Part shown: one piece after another, positions 54,875 to 64,000 of the stretch
Layout: each line of letters begins with the position of its first letter
Numbering within the stretch: position 1 is the first letter of the stretch
Source of the DNA: Branchiostoma floridae
Lineage: Eukaryota; Chordata; Leptocardii; Amphioxiformes; Branchiostomatidae
Assembly (NCBI RefSeq): GCF_000003815.2
Contig: NC_049992.1
Location: 4,786,481-4,850,480 of the forward strand
Length of the DNA stretch: 64,000 nucleotides
Direction: 5' to 3'
The notes under the pieces: model-generated
The model's input: the letters and a program-made list of their open reading frames with translations, nothing else
Databases searched by the model: none
What the model was told of the DNA's origin: nothing
Program-made: the position numbers and the translations under genes

Positions 54875-55460
54875 CGACTGAAGGACCGAAGTGTAACAAT
54901 TTGAAAGTAGCATTTGTACTAGTAGAATCAAAATTGGGTCCCTTGCCCTGTTAAGTAATAGTACTTGGATATTTTAGTTAGCTTGCTGTATTAATATCAG
55001 TTTCAAATAAGGCCACACTGACTTAATTTTATGGATGACCACGCGCGCATTGATTTTCGTCTGTTCCGAAGAAGAAAAAAATTCTGGTCCCTGGTCAATC
55101 CGGATTTTATGCTTGCCAGAGGACCTACTTTAGGGGTAAGGGACACATAGTCAGAGCATGGTGACAAAATGCCATTACTCAAAATTCACACAACGTACCA
55201 AGACCCAAGTAAGGCCACTTCGAGGTTACACAAGCAATACGTTGAGCAAACGAACAGACAGACAGACCATAAACAATATCCTGGCGAAACCCCCCTCACG
55301 GAGGTAATGATCAGACTCAGTGCACCAAAGTTACGCTACTTTTGAACAACTCTTTATTCAATACGTCAAATAAAGACAACCCAGAGGTACAACAGGGTTA
55401 CATTTCAACAAGGCTGAGATGTTGCAAAAACTAAGAGGCGTCGAATAAACATACTCATGA
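54875..55460 (+). other. astacin 3' flank with dispersed repeat and polyadenylation signals
   Basis: CAAATAAAG at about 55368 and GAATAAAC at about 55445 are candidate polyadenylation signals. The part from about 55035 to 55310 ends CCTCACGGAGGTAATGATCA and looks like a retroposon 3' end, so the true end of the transcript is uncertain. Confidence 0.4.
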
Positions 55461-57057
55461 CTCACTTTCGGTCATTCAAATAATAACAGAAATGAAATTT
55501 ATGTTCGCTAAAGATAAAGTTAATGTTGTCTGCTCATAGAAATGCTCGGTTTGACTGAAGATTTGATTCCATATGAAAGAGCTGCATGCATTGTGTTGTT
55601 TTCTACTAATGAGTCTCACAAATAGTGGATCGCCCCGCAGGCTAGCCCTGCGTGCAATTTAAGGAGTTTCTATTTCAAACGTCTTGTCTAAATTCTCAGT
55701 GTAGCTTTCAGTTCTTAAGACTGTTGTTCAGAAAATGAGCACAGATTTTACACACCAAGCATCATTCTTAAGGAATACTTGCGCTGATTACAAAATGACT
55801 CTAGTAATACTTCTTAGTACTTCTTAGTAGTAGTAGTAATACTTACAAAAGAAATACTAGTAATATTTCCCAAAGAAACACATGTAATACTTCAAGAATC
55901 TCAGTTATCATATTATTACATTCGAATTTCTGTTTGGTATTTTTATGATCATATTGAGACCTTTGGTTATCATTTGCGCTATTCGTGTACACAAGTCTAT
56001 GGGTATTTAATTGAGCTATTATCATCATTCTGTTGGATGGTTCTCCAAGTGTCTATGTTTTGTTTTATTTGAAAGAAAAAAAAACACGATAAACAATACT
56101 TCCAAAATGGCTAAAAATGTCTCTAAACGAAATTCTTTACTTACAATAGCTCTGAAAGGACTTGCAATACTTCTAAAAGGAATACTCCTAATAGATCACA
56201 CATATTGACCTACCACACATAGAAACGTACTTATAAACACCTTCGTCATGGCGATGTTTTTCTATTGTCATTTTTATTAACTTCTTCTACATTTTGTATT
56301 ATACTTCATGAAATAGGCAGCATCTATACATGCGCAATAGCATTAATAAAAATACAAAAAAAATACATAAAAATATTATGCAAAAACCACAATACTACGC
56401 TACAACGTCGAGCATACTGTCTCCGTTGGTAACTTCGTCAGTGCTATGAATAAATACGTTTGATATAAATAAAGATAAACATGTTGATTTCTTAATTGAT
56501 TACTGAAGTTAACACGTACAAATACTTCATTTAGAATATCAAGCTGAAATAAAACACAACTCTTTGTCAAAGTCCTCAATTTGAAGCCGAAAATATCTTA
56601 CTCATGTATACAGAACAGTTTCTTCTCAGCTTTTCTCATTAAGGATTCTATGATGGCAGTCGTACTGGTAGAATTGTTCTACCAACAAAAACCATAGTCT
56701 CCACTGATTGCAACTAAGAAACCAAAACTCAACATTGTAGACGATATATAATTTTACATCAGGTTGTATACCTCATGTGGTATTCACTGCCTCTCTCTCT
56801 CTCACTCTCTCTCTCTCTTAGAATATCCACTTCTAATTTCTTCGAGACTATGGCATAAACTCGCATTATTGAATAAATTACATTTAATTGTAGAATGCAA
56901 GTTGATATTTGATCTAAGTACAAACATAGAACAGTGCTCAACCTTTGCCCAACACAATGAATAATAGCATCAAGTTTTTTCATGCTGCACAAGCTTAGGT
57001 CATATTTACAATTCAAGTGACCAATCATCAAAGTTACGTGACTCGTCTTGGAAATGT
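55461..57057. other. unassigned AT-rich spacer
   Basis: A CT microsatellite lies at 56788-56820. I see no gene. TTTATT at 57058-57063 is the minus-strand polyadenylation signal of the lectin gene. Confidence 0.35.
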
Positions 57058-57063
57058 TTTATT
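57058..57063 (-). terminator. polyadenylation signal of the lectin gene
   Basis: AATAAA on the minus strand, about 165 bases after the stop codon. Confidence 0.5.
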
Positions 57064-57228
57064 TCTCGACTTTCATACCCTGTTGCTGCTATTACAGTCA
57101 CAAAGAAGTTGTAAATGCTTGGATGGATTGCCTTCGTACTAAAGTTAATACATTGGTAGATGTTCAGGAGATCTAGAAATTATTAGATTTGGGGATTTTA
57201 GATTTTAGAGAGGGTGGAACTCAAGCTG

Positions 57229-60200
57229 TTAAATTGGTTTCTCGCAAATGTAAGGGTACTTCATGTCGCATCGGACATCGTTCCACTGTCCCGTGCGCCT
57301 CCATTTCCCCAAAATCCAATTTTTGCCGGTCTGTGAAAGAGATGACACAGCAATTATTTTACATTCATATGAATATATTTTCCGTAAAAATAGAATGAAA
57401 AAAAAAACCTTTCAACATCATATACAGTACGAAACATCTATCGATTATGTTTTTATCTAATTGATGCTAACCATTGTTTTAAACGCTACGAAAAGAATAT
57501 GTATCCTTATTCAAAATACTGCAGAACATAAAATGGATATAGATTTGATATGAGACGATCTAAAGGTATTCATTGCAAGAGTCTAAAAAGCGTGGTGTTT
57601 TCCTGCATGTAAAAGAAATATAAGTGATCTGGGACCAGTTAAGCTTATCACCCAGGTAATGTTTCACTGCTCGTGACAGAGAAGACAGTCCATTTGCACA
57701 GAGCACAGAGTTAAAGTTGTACTAAGGAAATTTACATAGCTCTTTTGGCCGAGAACAGTGACCACGGCTTAACGTCCTGACCTAATGACTGCAGCCCTCT
57801 GTCTTTTCTTTTAATTCACTTTAACAGACATGACAGACGTAGTGGTGGCGCACTGAAGTTATCTACTTATATTAACTTTTCATATATATATATACAAAAA
57901 CATAAACATAACTAAACTAAGCAAAATACAAAATGAAGCAAGATGTAAACAATACTGATAAATGGAAATTGAATGATGGGTATGATAAAAGTTGGTATGC
58001 GCGCGTGTCCGATCCCCTTCCCAAGTAACAAAAGTGTTACAGAGAACTTTGAAGGATAAATCGTTTGGAGGTTGTGATGAAATTTTGGCTTATAGTTAGA
58101 ATTTTCGAATTTATGGATTATGTAAAAGATGGGCTTCCACGAAGTAATAAAGAAATCTGAACATTTTCTGAAAGTGTTTACAAATGTGTTAACTGAGTGT
58201 CTCGTTAGGGCGCGGTCACGTCACAAAGATCGAACGATCGCTAACTTTGGGCATTTTGGAGGATAAAAATGTCCATCTCCTGCAAAGTTCTTGGTACATA
58301 GAATTAAAATCCTATGGCATCAAAACCGCACGACGTTGACAGGAACTGTGTGACCGCGCCCTTAGCGGGGATTGGAACGCCTAACCTCTTAGTTCAGAGG
58401 CAGCTGCGGAATCACTAATCACTGGACGTGTGTTCTCCTCGATAGTGAAGATAAAAAACTAGATAGTTTTCTTTACTAGATAGATATTAATAGAAAGAAA
58501 TAGGAGAACACAGACGATACGTTCCGGCTATCTTACTCCCCAAGAAAAGAACAAGAACACACCTTCGAATACACTGCGACGCAGTTCTCTGTCGTCAGAC
58601 GCGAGAAAACGCTGTCATTAGGCTCGCCCTTAGCCCAGTTTGTGTAGCCAATAGGTGATCCATCTGTCCACTTCCATTTTCCACCTTTTTTATACACTTC
58701 CCATTTATGTTTTCGACCTTCTCTATGAAGACCGTGCCAGATGGATGGATTGTCCCTGTCATCAGGAACTGCAGTCAAAGATCAACAGTCTGTGTTAAGT
58801 TATTTGCAATCTCCGTCGACTTTTGAGGTATGGGGGGGCACTTTTGTCTTTGCTTCTTTTCAGGCGACGCACGTGGCTAATTTGTCAAACCAAAGTGGAC
58901 GTAAGTAAAGTAAATGTAGGAAATTTGTAATGATGACCCAAGTCTAAGGAAAGACTGCATGTACACAAGGACTAACCGTCTCTTTGTATACAGGACCTTT
59001 GCTATTCCTTCAAGGATAAGACATTTCCAACAATGAACATTTCTCCAGAAAATGTTTGTCATTTTTACAATGAATAAAAAAAATCAAATACTAAGAAAGG
59101 TGTAACGTTTTAGTGGTCCTGCCTCAGATTATTTTGACTTTGATCAACCATTTAATAAAATCTTGTTATTTGTTTATTTGACCATTTTCTGCAATTCTGT
59201 TGGGTGGTCACTCTATACAGGTTTTACTGTATGTGTCTATCTTATGATTCCTTACGCATATATCTAGTATAATGAGAGAGATTTAGATTGCGTTCTGCTA
59301 CTGCAGTGGTATTTTACATTCTCCAGCTGCAATTAGTCTTTCTGAGAGAGATATGATAAGGATTTATGAGAATGCCTGTGTAATTCCAGACCACTAAGAG
59401 AGATACAACATCTTCACCATTAACGCGCAAAAACTGTTACTCACATTTAGATAGCAGATATGCAATAAAGTCGTTCTCTGCCTGGTCCGTGATAGAGGCA
59501 AGAATTGCACCATAATGTTTGCATCGTGAGCTCGCTGTAGACCATTTGGCTTTGTCTGTCATCATCACTTTGTAGCAGTGGTTGTTGTTGTTGTATTTGC
59601 TCCACCCACTGGGACACTGTACAGCTGCAGTAATCGGCAATAGGACGGACTAAAACGTCAGTGGTTAGAGGTGTGTTTCTCACACAAGCTTAGGAATATC
59701 GTTATAAATTTAATACGAATTCTTGCCCGTGGGCTAAATGCAGGTAACATGAAATGGTGCAAACAAAAGTGTATAACAACATAGCAAGTGCCAACTCTAG
59801 TCTAAAGGCTAACTCTAGATTCTAAGTCATTTGATTCGTCAACTTCTTTTTTGAAGACAGTGAAAGACGAACAATCCCACTTTTTCTGTAATGAGTAGGT
59901 TTTGTGATGTTAAGAGGAGATTGTTTTATGTTTGTCAGTGAAAGTGGAGAAAGTGGACTCTTTAAACAACTCAGTATCTGGTGATAATTATCGATGAAAG
60001 CCCTAACCGCGATTGGGCACATCACTGTAAAGGGCTGCATCCAGCCGCCAAGCAACAGCACCAAGTATTTTGTATTGAAGCTCGCGTCTTATGTGGTAAC
60101 ATTTAGCGGACGAGACGATGATAGACATTCTGTTTGTCTTCTATATAGGTATTCTGTCACACACGGAAAAAAGAACTCACCACTCTGACAGTTCTGTCCA

Positions 60201-62186
60201 GTCCATCCATGTGGGCAGGTACATTTGTAGCCTCCATCTTTGTTCTTACAGCGTCCATGTTTGCAAGGGTTCCTGGTAGTACACTCATTGATGTCTGTGC
60301 GATACAGAATGAAATCATCACGCGTCATCTGACATGTACATGTACTTGATATAACCAGAAAGAGCAAATAAAAAGAAAGAAAAGGAAAGATTAAAATCAA
60401 TGTAATACACAATGAATGAAAATCAATGTAACACACAGGGAATGATAGCTAGAGAAAGAAAACGTACCATGCCGACAGTTCTGTCCAGTCCATCCAGGTG
60501 AGCAGGCACATATGTAGCTGCCATGTTTGTTCACACAGCGTCCCCCATGTTGGCATGGTTTCTGGGTACACTCATCAACGTCTGTGTAATCAATGGAATA
60601 TTGTGTAATTATAAGACCAGAGACCTTAGGTCAATGTTAGATTGTAGATGTTGAATGTGCAGGACAAAATAGCCTAGAAANNNNNNNNNNNNNNNNNNNN
60701 NNNNNNNNNNNNNNNNNNNNNNNNNNNNNNNNNNNNNNNNNNNNNNNNNNNNNNNNNNNNNNNNNNNNNNNNNNNNNNNNNNNNNNNNNNNNNNNNNNNN
60801 NNNNNNNNNNNNNNNNNNNNNNNNNNNNNNNNNNNNNNNNNNNNNNNNNNNNNNNNNNNNNNGATTTTTTAAGTTCGTACATCGTACATCGTACACCATG
60901 CCTACCTGTACAAAGTTAGATGACGTCACTTAAAACTTCCGAAGTTTACCGATTACGGTCTATATCTACCTTTAACTTCGTACAAGTTCGTACAAGTTCG
61001 TACACACTAACTTCGTACAATTACCCCTTTTCTGGACATACCTCAGCTAGCGAGGCTAGCATGGTGTAAGAAGCAAAACGGGATAAATCTAGCGAATCTA
61101 TACCTGTATTATACAGCCAGATGAATGAGAAGATAACAAGTTCAGGAGAAACATAAAAGACGGCAATCCTATCTCCCTCCATAAATCATAAAAGATGTAC
61201 GATAAACTTATGCAACGCACACACAGATAGATAATCACACACACACACAACGACGTATACAGCACACACACAGTGTGCACTACAACACACACACACTCAG
61301 GGCCTGTTCGACATGTGTGTGTTGTTCTTCGCTGTGTGTGTGTGCATTTTTACTTCAGTGTGCGTGTTGTACTGGTATCTGTGTGCGTGTTTTGGGGAAA
61401 TAATTAAAACTGGTCTTGAGTTCCATTCTGTTTATGGCATAATTGGTATCAACTGACGTTTAACAATAAGTTTAACGTCACGACAACCATCTTTGTGTAA
61501 TACACTGCGACCATACCACGGTGTAAATATCAAGAGGCCTGGACGGAAACTAGAGTACAGCTGTATTGTACAGCAAGATGAACGCGAAAATGAGAAGTTC
61601 AAGGACACGTAAAATACGATAATGGTGTCTCATTCATCCATCAATAAATACCCGATTCTTTCATTCAACACACACACAAACATNNNNNNNNNNNNNNNNN
61701 NNNNNNNNNNNNNNNNNNNNNNNNNNNNNNNNNNNNNNNNNNNNNNNNNNNNNNNNNNNNNNNNNNNNNNNNNNNNNNNNNNNCCCAAGGGAGAGTACAC
61801 CATGTTGGCATGTTTTCTGGGCACACTCATCTTTGTAAGAAGCTAAATGAAGAAAATAAAAACTAGACCCTTGTCATCAATTAAAAAGAGCATCACCAAC
61901 AAATAAATTGCTACAGACATGGGGCTAACAAAATAGTAAACTGAATAAACTCAAACTCAATTGAAAACTAACGTTACTTACCAGTGGTTGAGAGAGATGT
62001 GACTTTTGTAGGCAAGGCATCGGAAGTCTCACTGCTGTTAGTAAATGGCACATACATTGGGGTCGAGTCGATGACTACGAACTCTTCAAATGCCGAGTTG
62101 TTTTCTTCATAGAATGTCGTCTTCCATGGAGTACTGGTTTCCAGGATCATCGTGCCATTTTGTTGCAGCTTTGAAGCAAGTGCAGC
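57229..62186 (-). CDS. EGF/C-type-lectin-domain protein, 3' part of gene, 5' incomplete
   Basis: Minus-strand exons, 5' to 3': 62186-61982, 61830 to the gap at 61783, 60581-60468, 60294-60181, 59624-59445, 58768-58563, 57330-57229 (stop). The first is Ser/Thr-rich linker (about 68 codons). The next three are EGF modules, phase 1 on both sides; two are exactly 114 nt (DVDEC and DINEC starts, calcium-binding type, CPHGWTGQNC ends). The last three exons form one whole C-type lectin domain: CPSGW..HCYK, W..A...C...GA.LASI, then DGSPIGYTNWAKGEPN, then QWNDVRCDMKYPYICEKP. EPN plus WND predicts a calcium-dependent mannose-type site (family knowledge). Phases 1, 1, 1, 1 and 0 all join. It is presumably extracellular; the signal peptide or anchor must lie upstream, beyond or within the gaps. 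Confidence 0.85.
58207..58363. mobile_element. family H MITE in a lectin-gene intron
   Basis: AGGGCGCGGTCACGTCACAA and TGTGTGACCGCGCCCTT are the ends, with GATCGAACGATCGC near the left. It lies in the intron between the last two exons. Confidence 0.8.
60681..60862. other. assembly gap (182 N)
   Basis: Unknown sequence in a lectin-gene intron. It is flanked on the right by a CGTACAT/TTCGTACAAG microsatellite (60875-61020), a likely cause of the gap. Confidence 1.
60875..61022. repeat. CGTACA-rich microsatellites
   Basis: GTACATCGTACATCGTACAC near 60880 and TTCGTACAAGTTCGTACAAG near 60985. Confidence 0.7.
61684..61783. other. assembly gap (100 N) cutting an EGF exon
   Basis: The gap truncates an EGF exon on its right. 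The last 17 bases before it (61784-61800) no longer match the EGF sequence, so the edge itself may be misassembled. Confidence 1.
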
Positions 62187-62935
62187 CTACGTTTAGGAAC
62201 ACAGATTTATCCATAAAGCTAAGGGCACAACCCACCGTACGTGCAAATACGTGCTGTCTGCGTGCCAAAACGTGGGCAATCTTTGGGGATCCGTAAGTGG
62301 TAAGTACCGCCTCCGCACGAACTTGTAATGGAATCCGACGGATTTTGGAGCATGCAGACACGCCGTAGAACTTTACGTGCAGGCAAAACTTTGTGTGCCA
62401 TCGGGCTGCGGAATCGCCCCCTACGGAGGGCCAAGTGTTGCAAAATTATACACACACAAATCGCGCGCATCACACAAACATAGCGCAAGTGCAACACACA
62501 CACACAACCCCAGATTCCAACACACACACACACAAATCACACGCATCACACAAACATAGCGCAAATGCAACACACACACATAACGCCACTTTTGTTTCGC
62601 ACACACAACTCCAGATTCCAACACAAACACACACAACCACACACACACACAACCACAGTACCACTTCTGTCTGATACACTCATATCTCACAGATTCTTGT
62701 TCAATCATACATCTCCCCCCCCCCCCCCCTCCGTTACTTTAACAACGTTCAAGATAAAGGTAGTTATCTGGTATGAATGGAGATGTATGCATACATTGTT
62801 GGAAACGAATGTGGATTCATAACCAGCTACAAAATTCAACGGAAGCTGTACTGTTCATACCGTACAGCCAGATAAATAAGAAGATGTCAAGTTCAACATT
62901 CATTCATCGATGCATGATACCACCCAAATACACAA

Positions 62936-62936
<1 letters not shown>
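62187..62936. other. upstream of the lectin exons: CA-rich repeats
   Basis: 62450-62660 is a patchwork of ACACACACACA with ATCACACGCATCACACAAAC repeated at about 62469 and 62537. No further lectin exon is recognised on the minus strand. Confidence 0.4.
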
Positions 62937-62991
<55 letters not shown>

Positions 62992-63028
62992 TCACACACA
63001 CACACACGCGCGCGCGCACACACACAAC
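62937..63028. repeat. CA microsatellite
   Basis: A nearly pure AC tract of about 50 bases, then ACACACGCGCGCGCGC. Confidence 0.95.
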
Positions 63029-63603
63029 TACTCATGCATCAAACAGCTGCGCAACTTGCAGCACGTACACTCAGGGTCTGGCATGTGTGTGTGTCTGTAT
63101 GTTTGTGTTTGCATTAATTATTGCTTTTGCGTTCCTCAGTTAACACTAAAAGCATGACTCCTTATTTCAACAAGTTCAAGGACAAATAAAAGACAGAAAG
63201 GCTATCTCACCCACTGCCCAATAAATGCATTTATTGGGCCGCGAAAACGTTCGATACAGGTGTTCCGGACCGGGTGATACTTTTCTGTATCGCATGGGGT
63301 CTAAGTTGCTGTTCGGTTACAATTTTTTGTCCGAGGACACAACATTTTCTCAACTTCTGGTGCATTTCGCATCAAAAGATATGTTTTCTCAGGTGGATAT
63401 GATATAAATAAAATACAACACGGTGTATTCCGTATCACCCGTGGTTCCAGCACGACCGCGGGAAGGATCACCCGACGGCCGAAAATTTATCCAACACATA
63501 CGCAAAGAAACACAATCACACGCACATACAAAGCCGTAAGACACACACACACACTGTGCCACTTGCAACACACACACACTCAGCGTCTGCCCAGTATGTG
63601 TGT
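63029..63603. other. unassigned, microsatellite at right
   Basis: No exon is recognised. CA repeats resume at about 63540. Confidence 0.3.
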
Positions 63604-63925
63604 NNNNNNNNNNNNNNNNNNNNNNNNNNNNNNNNNNNNNNNNNNNNNNNNNNNNNNNNNNNNNNNNNNNNNNNNNNNNNNNNNNNNNNNNNNNNNNNNN
63701 NNNNNNNNNNNNNNNNNNNNNNNNNNNNNNNNNNNNNNNNNNNNNNNNNNNNNNNNNNNNNNNNNNNNNNNNNNNNNNNNNNNNNNNNNNNNNNNNNNNN
63801 NNNNNNNNNNNNNNNNNNNNNNNNNNNNNNNNNNNNNNNNNNNNNNNNNNNNNNNNNNNNNNNNNNNNNNNNNNNNNNNNNNNNNNNNNNNNNNNNNNNN
63901 NNNNNNNNNNNNNNNNNNNNNNNNN
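63604..63925. other. assembly gap (322 N)
   Basis: Unknown sequence with CA-rich tracts on both sides. Missing 5' exons of the lectin gene could lie here or beyond. Confidence 1.
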
Positions 63926-64000
63926 TTGATACAAAAATCCCACAAACACACACACACTCATAAACACAAACACACACACACACACCAGGATATACACAAC
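63926..64000. repeat. CA-rich microsatellite at window edge
   Basis: CACAAACACACACACACTCA and similar runs. Confidence 0.8.

Larger units (their letters stand above)
61100..63200. repeat. tandemly duplicated intron segments with CA tracts
   Basis: The string TACAGCCAGATGAATGAGAA followed by AAGTTCAGGA..AAATAAAAGAC recurs at about 61114, 61569, 62862 and, partly, 63169. Each time it is followed within 100-200 bases by CA repeats (61215-61300, 61668 to the gap, 62935-63035). This fits serial duplication of an EGF exon with its intron. Confidence 0.6.

Noticed and set aside
60609-60929. open frames across the runs of N
   Set aside because: They consist mostly of unknown bases.

Overview
The window is animal nuclear DNA, most likely from a cephalochordate (amphioxus, Branchiostoma). 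This is an inference from four things seen here: split genes with GT-AG introns, a chordate-type Hairy/HES gene ending in WRPW, an astacin-EGF-CCP-HYR protease next to an EGF/C-type-lectin gene, and a very dense load of short hairpin transposons, LINE 3' ends and tRNA-derived SINEs. There are three runs of N (60681-60862, 61684-61783, 63604-63925). Nothing bacterial, viral or CRISPR-like is present.

Layout. 1-20000 is gene-poor. It holds tandem repeats (about 170 bp at 225-850, 192 bp at 5230-5990, 235 bp at 7046-7800, 90 bp at 13431-13752, about 120 bp at 14610-15175), hairpin elements of at least nine families (called A to I here for bookkeeping), and a few GC-rich non-coding islands. 20126-23455 is a complete four-exon Hairy/HES repressor gene with a readable promoter (CSL/Su(H), E-box and CCAAT sites) and a transposon-derived 3' UTR. 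23500-44300 is again intergenic: MITEs, two SINEs, LINE tails, a 1.6 kb minisatellite at 34800-36475, a 1.1 kb transposon sitting inside a CA microsatellite (37046-38152) and a 38-bp minisatellite. 44350-54874 is an 18-exon secreted metalloprotease whose splice phases all agree, giving 813 aa. 57229-62186 (minus strand) is the 3' part of an EGF/C-type-lectin gene; its 5' end is interrupted by a gap or lies further right.

Main observations. A roughly 130-bp module upstream of Hairy (CATCTG, CAATTATCC, then exactly 62 bp to a CSL site embedded in GTGTGGGAAAACCACGCC) has a second, inverted copy about 18 kb away at 2261-2395, with no bHLH gene next to it. Four hairpin families with unrelated interiors share TAN(T/C)CTC termini and 8-9 bp target duplications, which suggests one Mutator-like transposase mobilised all of them.

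How the genes relate. Hairy is a nuclear Notch-target repressor. The two right-hand genes are extracellular multidomain proteins built from phase-1 modules (EGF, CCP, HYR, CTLD), with signs of recent exon duplication and decay. I see no functional link between Hairy and the other two.
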